A stretch of DNA of 20,140 nucleotides from UBA927 sp964367095 (GTDB lineage Bacteria; Patescibacteriota; Microgenomatia; UBA10105; UBA927). The notes beneath the pieces are model-generated. The model was not told the origin of the DNA, ran no database searches, and saw nothing but the letters and a program-made list of their open reading frames with translations. A program made the position numbers and the translations under genes. Positions within the stretch are counted from its first letter, which is position 1. The number at the start of each line of letters is the position of its first letter. Shown here piece by piece: positions 6,877 to 13,563 of the stretch. The stretch spans positions 1-20,140 of the forward strand of contig CAYIXE010000017.1 of assembly GCA_964367095.1 (NCBI GenBank), written 5' to 3'.

Positions 6877-7113
6877 TTAAACGTTTCTCTTTTTAAAAAC
6901 ACGTTCCCAGAAAGTATCCAAGCTAATTTTACCTGCTATAAATGGTTTTTTGGCTGCCACAACATGTGGTTCTAATGGCGGTGTACCTAACGTTTGATCC
7001 AACTGTGCTTGCCTATCGAGATCTGCTCCCCCACCACCAATAATGGGTCTTCCTTTTTCTTCTCGTCTTGCACCTTTTGCCATTCTATTTTCGACACCTG
7101 TTTGTTCTCCCAT
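6877..7113 (-). CDS. Small hypothetical protein
   Basis: A possible 78-aa protein read from ATG 7113 (or 7083, which gives MAKGARREEKG). The first half is polar with a Gly-run (PIIGGGGADLDRQ), the second ends in ISLDTFWERVFKKRNV. It ends 3 nt from the convergent release-factor stop and lies downstream of the protease gene in the same direction. No Shine-Dalgarno is visible. I do not recognise a family; the alternative is chance open frame in a spacer. Confidence 0.45.
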   Translation of the reverse strand: MGEQTGVENRMAKGARREEKGRPIIGGGGADLDRQAQLDQTLGTPPLEPHVVAAKKPFIAGKISLDTFWERVFKKRNV

Positions 7114-7155
7114 ATTAAATACAAATATAACCCACTAGAACTAAAAAATCAATAA

Positions 7156-8439
7156 CTATCGTAACAAAACTTCTATCGCTTTTGCAAGTTGGCCGTCGCT
7201 TGTCGCTGTCGCATCAGAAGAAAGGGAGACGACCAAATCTGGCGTGACGCCTTTTTGGCTAATGCTATCCCCAAGCGGCAAAAGCCACTTTCCTGTCGTG
7301 ATGTGTACTCCAGCTCCCTGCCCTAATTCAAATGGCGTCTGCACACTTCCTTTCCCAAACGACGTCTCCCCCACAATCGTAGCTCTTTTATAATCCCGAA
7401 GCGCTCCGGCTACGATTTCAGCCGCTGACGCGCTTCCTTTATTTAACAAAACAACCACAGGAATAGTTAACAGTTTGCCTTTTCTGTCTACGGGATACTC
7501 TTGGCGTGTACCATCGCTATTGACCTGCGAAACCACAACACCACTTTTTAAAAACTCGCTTGCGATATAGACTGAACCATCTAAATACCCTCCCGGATTA
7601 TTGCGAAGATCAAAAACCAACCCTTTGATCGCACCTGTTTTTTGCTTTGCCACAATTTCAGATACTGCTTTATCCCAATCATCATTGGTGTGATCTCCAA
7701 AACGGGAAAGAGAAAGATATGCGACGGTTTCATTTCGCGTTCGAATTGTTGCCGCTTCAGTAGCAGAACTTATTTCAGTAATCTCTGGAATTGTTTTAAT
7801 CCATGAAGTAACAGACGGAACGACTATGGTCGCACGCTCAAGCGTCACATCTATGGTAGCAGTGGCGTTTTCGTGGAAAATGGTAAGCGTCACAGTGGTG
7901 CCTCTGGGGCCGCGAATTTTAGCTACAGCCTGCTGGACAGACCAGCCTGTTGTGTCTTCTCCATCCACCTTGAGGATAAAGTCGTTAGGCTTTAGTCCCG
8001 CTTTTTCTGCAGGATTGCCTTTAAGAGGTGTGACAACGATGACACGACCCTCTTTAATCCCAAGTTGCGCGCCGATGCCTTCAAACTGACCGCCAAGGTC
8101 ATCTTTAAACTCCTTATTTTCTTTCGGCGTAAAAAATGAGGTGTACGGATCATCGACGGCATTGACCATCCCGGAAATTGCCCCAAATACCAATTTTTGA
8201 ATATCGATCTTATCAGGATCAATGTAGTAGCGACTCAGCTTCCCCCATACATCCCAAAAAAGAGAAAAATCAACGTTTTCACTATTCGGGACCTCGGTAT
8301 TTAAAACTACTCGCTTATCTTTTCCTATAGAAATAGAAGCTTTTCGTTCACCAAAATAGTACCCGGTACCACCAACGAGTACGATAAACGCAATGACAAG
8401 AAGAAACGAACGAATTTTGGAAAATGGCAGGGTTTGCAT
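7156..8439 (-). CDS. C-terminal processing protease, S41 family
   Basis: A 427-aa membrane-anchored serine protease of the CtpA/Prc type. One N-terminal transmembrane helix (about 11-28, FLLVIAFIVLVGGTGYYFG) places the rest outside the cytoplasm. A PDZ domain lies at about 115-200 (GGQFEGIGAQLG, PAEKAGLKPNDFILKVDG), followed by the S41 core. The Ser-Lys dyad is visible: GSASAAEIVAGAL with Ser338 and SFGKGSVQ with Lys363, 25 residues apart as in Prc. DLRNNPGGYLDG is the usual S41 core segment. It degrades or trims cell-envelope proteins from the C-terminus. It follows rpsR in the position where rplI often lies in other bacteria. It is complete; the target proteins are unknown. Confidence 0.93.
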   Translation of the reverse strand: MQTLPFSKIRSFLLVIAFIVLVGGTGYYFGERKASISIGKDKRVVLNTEVPNSENVDFSLFWDVWGKLSRYYIDPDKIDIQKLVFGAISGMVNAVDDPYTSFFTPKENKEFKDDLGGQFEGIGAQLGIKEGRVIVVTPLKGNPAEKAGLKPNDFILKVDGEDTTGWSVQQAVAKIRGPRGTTVTLTIFHENATATIDVTLERATIVVPSVTSWIKTIPEITEISSATEAATIRTRNETVAYLSLSRFGDHTNDDWDKAVSEIVAKQKTGAIKGLVFDLRNNPGGYLDGSVYIASEFLKSGVVVSQVNSDGTRQEYPVDRKGKLLTIPVVVLLNKGSASAAEIVAGALRDYKRATIVGETSFGKGSVQTPFELGQGAGVHITTGKWLLPLGDSISQKGVTPDLVVSLSSDATATSDGQLAKAIEVLLR

Positions 8440-8453
8440 CTTTATCTATGGTA

Positions 8454-8696
8454 TTATGCGCGTACAACAAAAGGCAAGAGTGCAACTAAACGAGCTTTTT
8501 TGACTGCCAACTCTAATTTACGCTGGTGCTTGGCACAAATACCGGTCTTTGCTTTGCCCATAAATTTTCCGCGTTCCGTCGTAAATTTGACAAGAAGCTG
8601 AAAATCTTTATAGTCAGGATTGGTCTTTCCTGTACAAAACATACAATTGGTAGGAACTGGTTTTAACCGCTTCGTAAATCTATTGGATCGTTGCAT
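8454..8696 (-). CDS. rpsR: 30S ribosomal protein S18
   Basis: An 80-aa S18, normal length, which binds S6 in the 30S platform. Family motifs: DYKDFQLLVKFTTERGK, then TGICAKHQRKLELAVKKARLVALLPFV. The N-terminus adds NCMFC; with C53 in TGICAKH it may bind a metal, as seen in some S18 proteins. It is the third gene of the conserved rpsF-ssb-rpsR order. A TATAAT box 8 nt before its ATG suggests that it also has its own promoter. Confidence 0.96.
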   Translation of the reverse strand: MQRSNRFTKRLKPVPTNCMFCTGKTNPDYKDFQLLVKFTTERGKFMGKAKTGICAKHQRKLELAVKKARLVALLPFVVRA

Positions 8697-8704
8697 AGAG
8701 TAGT

Positions 8705-8710
8705 ATTATA
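8705..8710 (-). promoter_or_regulatory. -10 box of an internal rpsR promoter
   Basis: TATAAT on the - strand, 8 nt before the rpsR ATG, in the ssb-rpsR gap. No clear -35 at 17 nt. The close spacing predicts a leaderless rpsR mRNA beside read-through from ssb. Confidence 0.45.
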
Positions 8711-8727
8711 CCGTAAATGAATGGCAA

Positions 8728-9192
8728 TTAAAATGGGATATCATCAGGATTCACGTTTTCCGTAGGTGTAACTGGCGTACTTTGTTTTGGCGTTTCTTCT
8801 TTTGCTATCGTTTCTTGGGGTGCGTCATGCACTTCCCCCGCCTCAGCGGCGGGGCGTTTGGAATCTAAAATTATCATATCTTCTATCACTATTTCAGTGC
8901 TTTGCCGTTGTGAACCATCTTGGGCACTCCACGTGGATGTACGAAGTCTACCTTCTACATAAATTTTACGCCCTTTGACAAGAAGTTGGCTGCAAAGCTC
9001 GGCTAACTTGTTCCACGCGACGACGCGATGAAATTCTGTTTCTTCTTTTTTCTCACCACTGTCAGTCGTCCATGATCTGTTGGTCGCAAGTCCTATCGTA
9101 CACACAGCGGCTCCTGTGGGGGTATAGCGAAGCTCGGGATCTCGGGTCAAGTTACCGATTAATGTGACTTTATTTAAACTTCTGGCGGACAT
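8728..9192 (-). CDS. ssb: Single-stranded DNA-binding protein
   Basis: A 154-aa SSB. The OB-fold covers about residues 1-112 (SLNKVTLIGNLTRDPELRYTPTG, FHRVVAWNKLAELCSQLLVKGRKIYVEGRL). A flexible Pro/Glu/Thr-rich linker follows and the protein ends in DDIPF, the acidic tip that recruits replication and repair proteins. A GC-rich hairpin sequence lies in the linker and encodes RPAAEAGE. The gene is between rpsF and rpsR, the classical arrangement. The 42-nt element shared with the release-factor gene ends 3 nt before its ATG, and no Shine-Dalgarno is present. Confidence 0.96.
   Translation of the reverse strand: MSARSLNKVTLIGNLTRDPELRYTPTGAAVCTIGLATNRSWTTDSGEKKEETEFHRVVAWNKLAELCSQLLVKGRKIYVEGRLRTSTWSAQDGSQRQSTEIVIEDMIILDSKRPAAEAGEVHDAPQETIAKEETPKQSTPVTPTENVNPDDIPF
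8836..8854. repeat. GC-rich palindrome inside the ssb linker
   Basis: CCCCGCC, a 5-nt loop TCAGC, and GGCGGGG form a 7-bp stem. It is in frame and encodes PAAEAG on the ssb strand, in the disordered linker. Its composition is unlike the surrounding AT-rich gene, suggesting a REP-like insertion. Confidence 0.6.
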
Positions 9193-9195
9193 ATA

Positions 9196-9237
9196 AATTA
9201 GTTAATTAGCAACACGAGTTACTTAGTTATTTAGCAA
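9196..9237 (-). repeat. 42-nt leader element, copy 2 (upstream of ssb)
   Basis: Matches 6128-6169 in inverted orientation at 40 of 42 bases, and lies immediately upstream of the ssb start codon with the same 3-nt spacing to ATG as copy 1 has to the release factor. It fills most of the rpsF-ssb gap. Confidence 0.8.
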
Positions 9238-9245
9238 GACAAAAG

Positions 9246-9527
9246 CTACTCCTTTACTGTTAAAAGAAAACGTAACACGGCGTCTTGTAATTTCGCTCTT
9301 TTATCTATATCTGTGACTTTAATGTGGCCTGAAAGCTCAGCTACCAGATATGTAGCTTCTTTTTGCTTTTTGATAATATATGCAAGCGGTCGTTTCCCCA
9401 TAGAGGAAATACTATTTATCTTTACCTCAGCACCCACCAATTTTTGGACAAAATCTATTTGCTTTTTTTCGATCTCTAGCTCGACCGAGGTGTTAACCAA
9501 AACCATGAATTCGTATAACGTGTTCAT
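9246..9527 (-). CDS. rpsF: 30S ribosomal protein S6
   Basis: A 93-aa S6 ferredoxin-like protein (MNTLYEFMVLVNTS, then ISSMGKRPLAYIIKKQKEATYLVAEL) that pairs with S18 on the small subunit. ATG 9527 gives the normal family start; a GTG two codons upstream (9533) is possible. Neither has a clear Shine-Dalgarno. The gap to ychF upstream is only about 14 nt, so rpsF is probably co-transcribed with ychF and followed by ssb and rpsR. Confidence 0.94.
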   Translation of the reverse strand: MNTLYEFMVLVNTSVELEIEKKQIDFVQKLVGAEVKINSISSMGKRPLAYIIKKQKEATYLVAELSGHIKVTDIDKRAKLQDAVLRFLLTVKE

Positions 9528-9541
9528 AAGCACTAATGATA

Positions 9542-10630
9542 TCAGCTTCCGATCTTAAATTCAACGACATCCCCGTCTTGCATCACATATTCTTTGCCTT
9601 CACTTCTGGCTTTTCCAGCCTCGCGAGCCTTTTTCCAGCCACCCAAACTAACAAAGTCATCAAAAGAGACCGTGTCACATTTTATAAACTTTTTTTCAAA
9701 ATCTGTGTGGATGACGCCAGCTGCCTGTGGTGCGAGCATGCCCTTTTCTATCGTCCATGCACGTGACTCAAGCTCACCAGTTGTTAAAAATGAAATGAGT
9801 CCCAACGTCTCATAAGATTTGTTAATCAATAAATCCAAGCCTGATGACGTGACGCCGAGTGACTTGAGGTAATCAGTCTGCTCTGTATTCGACATGCTAG
9901 AAAGTTGTGATTCTGTTTCTGCACAAATCAAAACCAGTTTTTTTTCGATCCCAATCAATTTGTCAATTTGTAAACCTGTTAGTTGTTGTTCCGACACATT
10001 ACCTACGTACACAAAGGGCTTCATGGTAAGAAGCTGCAACGGTCTTATAAGCTCTCTCTCATCTGGATCGGTTAATACATCGTATGCATGTTTGCCGCCA
10101 TCCATCGCAGCCTTCAATTTCTGTACCAAATCATATCTGGCACGATCAATTTTTTCCGCATTCATCTTGGGCTCTGTTTGTTTAGTGAGAGTCTGCAAAT
10201 CGGCCAATACCAATTCCGTCTCTACGATCTCTCGGTCTCGATTTGGATCTATCGTTCCTTCGGTGTGTATGATATTGGAATCAGGGAAGAATCGTAACAC
10301 ATGACAAATGATATTCACTTCACGAATGTGTGCCAAAAATTTATTCCCTAGCCCCTCCCCCTCTGACGCGCCCTTGACCAATCCCGCAATGTCTACAAAT
10401 TCTACCGTCGCAGGACGCAAGGGCGGCAATTTCTCTAGCTTATCCTCGAGCCTAGTGATCTCTGCTAACTTTGCTAATCGCTCATCTGGCACAGGAACGA
10501 CACCGACGTTGGGCTCTATGGTTGCAAACGGATAGTTAGCAGCAAACGCCACCTGCTTTTTTAAAAGGGCATTAAAAAGCGTGCTTTTTCCGGCGTTTGG
10601 TAATCCGACGATGCCGACTTTTAAGTTCAT
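9542..10630 (-). CDS. ychF: Ribosome-binding ATPase YchF (OLA1 family)
   Basis: A 362-aa Obg-family P-loop NTPase of normal length. G1 is GLPNAGKSTLF (9-19), the switch region ANYPFATIEPNVGVV follows, G3 is DIAGLVKGA. The usual NKxD is replaced by NVSE, which is why this subfamily prefers ATP over GTP. A coiled-coil insertion lies in the middle and the C-terminal TGS-like domain ends in DGDVVEFKIGS. It binds ribosomes and takes part in stress and translation control. A strong Shine-Dalgarno (AAGGAGG on the - strand) lies 4 nt before the ATG. It heads the ychF-rpsF-ssb-rpsR run of genes. Confidence 0.97.
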   Translation of the reverse strand: MNLKVGIVGLPNAGKSTLFNALLKKQVAFAANYPFATIEPNVGVVPVPDERLAKLAEITRLEDKLEKLPPLRPATVEFVDIAGLVKGASEGEGLGNKFLAHIREVNIICHVLRFFPDSNIIHTEGTIDPNRDREIVETELVLADLQTLTKQTEPKMNAEKIDRARYDLVQKLKAAMDGGKHAYDVLTDPDERELIRPLQLLTMKPFVYVGNVSEQQLTGLQIDKLIGIEKKLVLICAETESQLSSMSNTEQTDYLKSLGVTSSGLDLLINKSYETLGLISFLTTGELESRAWTIEKGMLAPQAAGVIHTDFEKKFIKCDTVSFDDFVSLGGWKKAREAGKARSEGKEYVMQDGDVVEFKIGS

Positions 10631-10716
10631 ATCCCCTCCTTGACACCCACAATCATTATTAGTAAACTATGTATACAAAAGACGAGGGAGAGACCGTAAG
10701 GCTCGAGCTCGTTTTT

Positions 10717-11514
10717 TTACGTTTTTGGAACCACACAAAATGGATCAATGGCCTCATAAAGCTTCATTTTCATTTCCTTTGCAATCTTCGGTTTTTGAAA
10801 AAGTTTATGATCCAATACACGAATTATCCGAGCCTCGTATGTACTAACTTTATATGTTTCTTTTCCTGACAAACGTAAATATTTACATCGCGCTGCAAAT
10901 GCAAATATATCTGCCAATTCTTCTTCAATATCAGAATTATTTTTGGTCACGAAGGACACAGAAGTAATCATCGTTTGTACTTTACGGTAATCGATTGCAA
11001 ATTCAGAGGCTCCAGGAGAAAGAAAATACGAAAATTCACGAAGATAATACTGATCCTGCTCTGACGTTGCAGATTCAATGGTAATCTTTCCGTGATCACC
11101 ACCTCGACCTAACAACCAAACAACGTAGTGATAAAAAATACGGTGCGCAGTTTCTTGCACGACTTTGGGGCCATTCCATCCTTTTTGGCGAGCTATACTT
11201 TTGTCAGCGACTACGACAAATATAGTATATTGAAATTCGTTAAGAAAAATAAATAAATCATGCAAAAATTCAACATATCTTGTTTTCTGTTTTTTAAACA
11301 CTTCATAATCGCCTATTCGTAAACCTATATCGCGTGAGTGAAACGATACATTCGTTCTCCCCCAATATTTAAACTTAATTTGGTCAGCTCGAATTTTGAG
11401 CGCTTTCCGCTGATCAGATTCTACGGCGCATCCACAAAGAACATAAATTTCCGTCTTTTTGTCCAAAGGATTCGCAACACCAGATTCATCTATAAACAAA
11501 TTAAACTGCTTCAT
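10717..11514 (-). CDS. DUF3800 domain-containing protein (copy 1)
   Basis: A 265-aa protein of the DUF3800 family, thought to have an RNase H-like fold. Seen here: the N-terminal LFIDESGVA with the conserved acidic pair, VSFHSRDIG at about 55-63, and the C-terminal EELADIFAFAARCKYL, corresponding to the family's usual Q-x-ADL-x-AGA region. The acidic residues could form a nuclease-like site, but no activity is established for the family as far as I know. Such genes are frequent in mobile and defence regions. It stands alone, downstream of an intergenic hairpin repeat, and starts the accessory part of this window. A second, distantly related copy lies about 1.2 kb further on. Confidence 0.85.
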   Translation of the reverse strand: MKQFNLFIDESGVANPLDKKTEIYVLCGCAVESDQRKALKIRADQIKFKYWGRTNVSFHSRDIGLRIGDYEVFKKQKTRYVEFLHDLFIFLNEFQYTIFVVVADKSIARQKGWNGPKVVQETAHRIFYHYVVWLLGRGGDHGKITIESATSEQDQYYLREFSYFLSPGASEFAIDYRKVQTMITSVSFVTKNNSDIEEELADIFAFAARCKYLRLSGKETYKVSTYEARIIRVLDHKLFQKPKIAKEMKMKLYEAIDPFCVVPKT

Positions 11515-11555
11515 GAAGGGATTGTATCAAAAATCTTGGATTATTTGTTATAAGA

Positions 11556-11616
11556 AAGGGTGCAAAGCCCTGCCCGCAATGCTTCGCAACGCGTGGCAGG
11601 CGGGTAGTCCACCCTT
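11556..11616 (+). repeat. Intergenic hairpin repeat, copy C (divergent)
   Basis: Outer arms AAGGGTG (11556-11562) and CACCCTT (11610-11616) pair over 7 bp; inner arms CCTGCC (11569-11574) and GGCAGG (11595-11600) pair over 6 bp. The parts AAAGCCCTGCCCGCAAT and GGCAGGCGGGT match copies at 13455 and 16851, while the loop differs. Confidence 0.65.
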
Positions 11617-11753
11617 AGTGTGATAAACTTGTAAACCTTTACCAACCTCCCACCACTCATAGCCGACGTGACGGCAAAATTCTTTCCCGAGTTGGCACTC
11701 TCTTTTCTTCCTTTCCCATTTTTTGTATACTGGAATAGAAAGGAATTTCTCCC

Positions 11754-12017
11754 ATGAAATTATTTGCTAAACTACTCTCCATCGCTATACTCACTCTCCT
11801 TCTCGTTTCCCCTGTATATGCATCGACACGCGCTGCAAAAAGAGATATCGTCCTTTCCAAAGAAACAGTAGTCAAAACAGATTATTTCGCTGCGGGCGAT
11901 ACCGTGACGATATCTGAGACCGTCGAAGGTGACGCATACATCGCTGGCGGCACAGTATCTTTTGAGAAAGAATTTCTTATTTTATATTACCATGTTTTCT
12001 TTCAAGATATCTTGTAA
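11754..12017 (+). pseudogene. Truncated secreted bactofilin-like (polymer-forming) protein
   Basis: The frame opens with a good signal peptide (MKLFAKLLSIAILTLLLVSPVYAS, cleavage after VYA) and continues with VTISETVEGDAYIAGGTVSFE, the first turns of the Gly-rich beta-helix repeat seen in bactofilin/polymer-forming proteins. After about residue 71 the similarity stops and the frame ends in an unrelated hydrophobic tail (FLILYYHVFFQDIL) that is antisense to the next gene. Intact relatives carry many more repeats. AAAGGA 9 nt before ATG 11754 and a TATACT box at 11726-11731 are still present, so the stub may be transcribed. I infer that an insertion or deletion removed the 3' part; no remaining repeats were found downstream. 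Confidence 0.6.
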
Positions 12018-12423
12018 TTCCGCTTGATAACACCCCTAAACTAGCGGTAAACACATCTACAACATTCAGTGACGTGACCGGCTTATTTTTGATTCGTGCA
12101 GGTGCCAAACTTGCTCGTGTTTGTTCTCCTGGTCTCATTTTCATTTTCTCTTCTAATGTCATATCATGTTCTACTCCCCACCCAAGAATCTTATTACGTG
12201 CGCTAATCAATACATATGCTCTCATTCTTCCAACTCTATTCGGTTCGTGTCCAACAACATGAGCCATTTCATGATGCTCATTTGCCATTCCTTCATGAAG
12301 ATTAATCGGACAACCAACCTCACGTAACGTGCCAATGGCAATGCGGGTTTGTCTCAACTTTTCAGATCTCCTATTGGTAAATAACCCTTCGTAAACAATT
12401 TTGATTTCTGCCATAATCAACAT
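11977..12423 (-). CDS. Hypothetical protein with an HExxH motif
   Basis: A 148-aa protein (145 from the ATG at 12414). It contains NEHHEMAHVVGHEPN at about 49-63, giving HEMAH, a textbook HExxH zinc-site pattern, followed by a Gly and a Glu (HExxHxxGxE). No signal peptide or membrane helix is obvious, although the C-terminal NVVDVFTASLGVLSSGITRYL is moderately hydrophobic. This could be a minimal zincin-like peptidase, or the motif may be accidental in a His-rich stretch. The gene's 3' end abuts the point where the bactofilin-like gene is broken, so it arrived with, or was exposed by, that rearrangement. No Shine-Dalgarno. Confidence 0.6.
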   Translation of the reverse strand: MLIMAEIKIVYEGLFTNRRSEKLRQTRIAIGTLREVGCPINLHEGMANEHHEMAHVVGHEPNRVGRMRAYVLISARNKILGWGVEHDMTLEEKMKMRPGEQTRASLAPARIKNKPVTSLNVVDVFTASLGVLSSGITRYLERKHGNIK

Positions 12424-12439
12424 TATAGGCTTATTGTAG

Positions 12440-12625
12440 CATTATGTAAAATTCTGGTTCTGGAGTTTCAGCTTTGAGGATTTGACTGAGTTGATCCCCA
12501 AGGACTATCAAGCGGTCTTTTCGAGGCCTCGGAAGCTGGAAGGCGAATTGGAATTGAAAAAGGGACACTGCGTAATTCAAGTGCCTATTTTAAGATTCAT
12601 TGACAAAATCCTTTCGTTTTGGTAG
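12440..12625 (+). pseudogene. Coding-like remnant without start codon
   Basis: Between TAG 12437-12439 and TAG 12623-12625 one frame reads about 61 codons, including SFEDLTELIPKDYQAVFSRP and RKLEGELELKKGHC. Codons here favour G or C in the third position, unlike nearby genes. No ATG start exists in the frame. The peptide looks like real protein, possibly a fragment of a mobile-element or regulatory gene, but I cannot assign a family. Confidence 0.4.
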
Positions 12626-12628
12626 TAT
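12600..12628 (+). promoter_or_regulatory. Strong promoter before a short hairpin
   Basis: TTGACA (12600-12605), 17-nt spacer and TAGTAT (12623-12628), preceded by TGG as an extended -10. This is the best -35 match in the window, yet the only thing downstream on this strand is a hairpin with a T-run at 12640-12674. Confidence 0.5.
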
Positions 12629-12639
12629 ATTTATATAAG

Positions 12640-12674
12640 AAGGGCGTCAACCGTTAGGATGATGGCCCTTTTTT
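12640..12674 (+). terminator. Intrinsic terminator or short hairpin RNA
   Basis: AAGGGC (12640-12645) pairs with GCCCTT (12665-12670); past a one-base bulge the stem continues GTCA/TGAT to a loop of about 10 nt. Six Ts follow. It ends the tiny unit started by the promoter at 12600, and may also stop the - strand DUF3800 gene, although the - strand side has only TTCTTAT after the stem. Confidence 0.6.
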
Positions 12675-12678
12675 GTGC

Positions 12679-13401
12679 CTATTTTATATCGCTCTTATAT
12701 TCAATTACTTTAAATTTTTTTGCTGAAACTCCTCCGGTAAAATTTTCTCTTTGAACTTTTTCTAACACAAGTTTAAGTATTTTTACTTTATTTTTATCAC
12801 CCGATACAAGCTTCAAGTCTCGTTTATAACAATAGACAACAGAGCCTATAAGCAAATCAACTATTTGGATAATATTTACCCCTTTTGAATCAACCCTATG
12901 TATTCCTCCAATTGCTAATCTATCGAGTGTTTTATTTATGTTATGTTTTACATCAACCTCAAACTTGATATCCTTTGGAGTCGTAACATAGTCGGCCAAA
13001 ATCGTCAAAACTTCGTTATCTTCTATGCTTTGTTTTAAGAGAATTTCCGTAAATCCCTGATAGGCTTTATATGGATTATTTTCAAATTCTTTCTCGAAGT
13101 CTATGTCATCTTTGTTGATCACAATAGAAGAAAAATAAATTCCGGGCGTATCAAAAACTACCCCCACTATTTCTTTTATTACCTTTAGTTTCGCTTTAGA
13201 GAGTGTATTCCATTTAATCTCATCATAAAATTGATTTTTTTGTCTGATCTCTCTAATTTTTGAATCTAAATAAAAAGGTTGCAGGCATTTGATCATGCCC
13301 AAACAAAAAAATCTGTTTACTTTATCATTGATACTCCCAGTTTCATCAAAAAACACAAACGGAGTCCTTATTTCTCTATAATTTTTTAAAGACAAACTCA
13401 T
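12679..13401 (-). CDS. DUF3800 domain-containing protein (copy 2)
   Basis: A 240-aa DUF3800 protein: FVFFDETGSIND near the N-terminus, DEIKWNTLSK at about 59-68, and SKGVNIIQIVDLLIGSVVY at about 173-191, which is the family's closing Q-x-x-D-L motif and better conserved than in copy 1. It shares only the motif skeleton with the protein at 10717-11514, so the two are not a recent duplication. The gene is clearly more AT-rich than its neighbours, a sign of separate origin. It lies between the hairpin terminator at 12640 and intergenic repeat copy A. The function is unknown, a nuclease-like role is only a suggestion from the fold. Confidence 0.85.
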   Translation of the reverse strand: MSLSLKNYREIRTPFVFFDETGSINDKVNRFFCLGMIKCLQPFYLDSKIREIRQKNQFYDEIKWNTLSKAKLKVIKEIVGVVFDTPGIYFSSIVINKDDIDFEKEFENNPYKAYQGFTEILLKQSIEDNEVLTILADYVTTPKDIKFEVDVKHNINKTLDRLAIGGIHRVDSKGVNIIQIVDLLIGSVVYCYKRDLKLVSGDKNKVKILKLVLEKVQRENFTGGVSAKKFKVIEYKSDIK

Positions 13402-13454
13402 TATGAAAGCAATTATGCCACAAAACTAAATAACTCGCTATTTCAAACAAGGTA

Positions 13455-13531
13455 TCCCGATGTGCGAAGCCCTGCCCGCAATCGCCTGAGCTCATGCTCT
13501 GGCAGGCAGGTATTCCACCCCCGAGGTGGAA
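13455..13531 (+). repeat. Intergenic hairpin repeat, copy A
   Basis: The first 67 bases match 16851-16917 with two substitutions. Two hairpins are visible: CCTGCC (13471-13476) with GGCAGG (13501-13506), and TTCCACC (13513-13519) with GGTGGAA (13525-13531). It lies just upstream of the thermonuclease gene. Confidence 0.8.
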
Positions 13532-13551
13532 ATAGTTCATGAAACTCATGA

Positions 13552-13557
13552 TACTAT
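13552..13557 (+). promoter_or_regulatory. -10 box of the thermonuclease gene
   Basis: TACTAT followed by 6 nt and ATG 13564. No Shine-Dalgarno lies between them, so a leaderless mRNA is likely. No clear -35. Confidence 0.35.
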
Positions 13558-13563
13558 AGTAGT

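Noticed and set aside
9894..10304. A 136-codon + strand frame opposite ychF
   Set aside because: ychF is complete and conserved over this region; the + frame has no support.
11657..11875. A 72-codon - strand frame upstream of and overlapping the bactofilin-like gene
   Set aside because: It is antisense to a good signal peptide and has low-complexity content.
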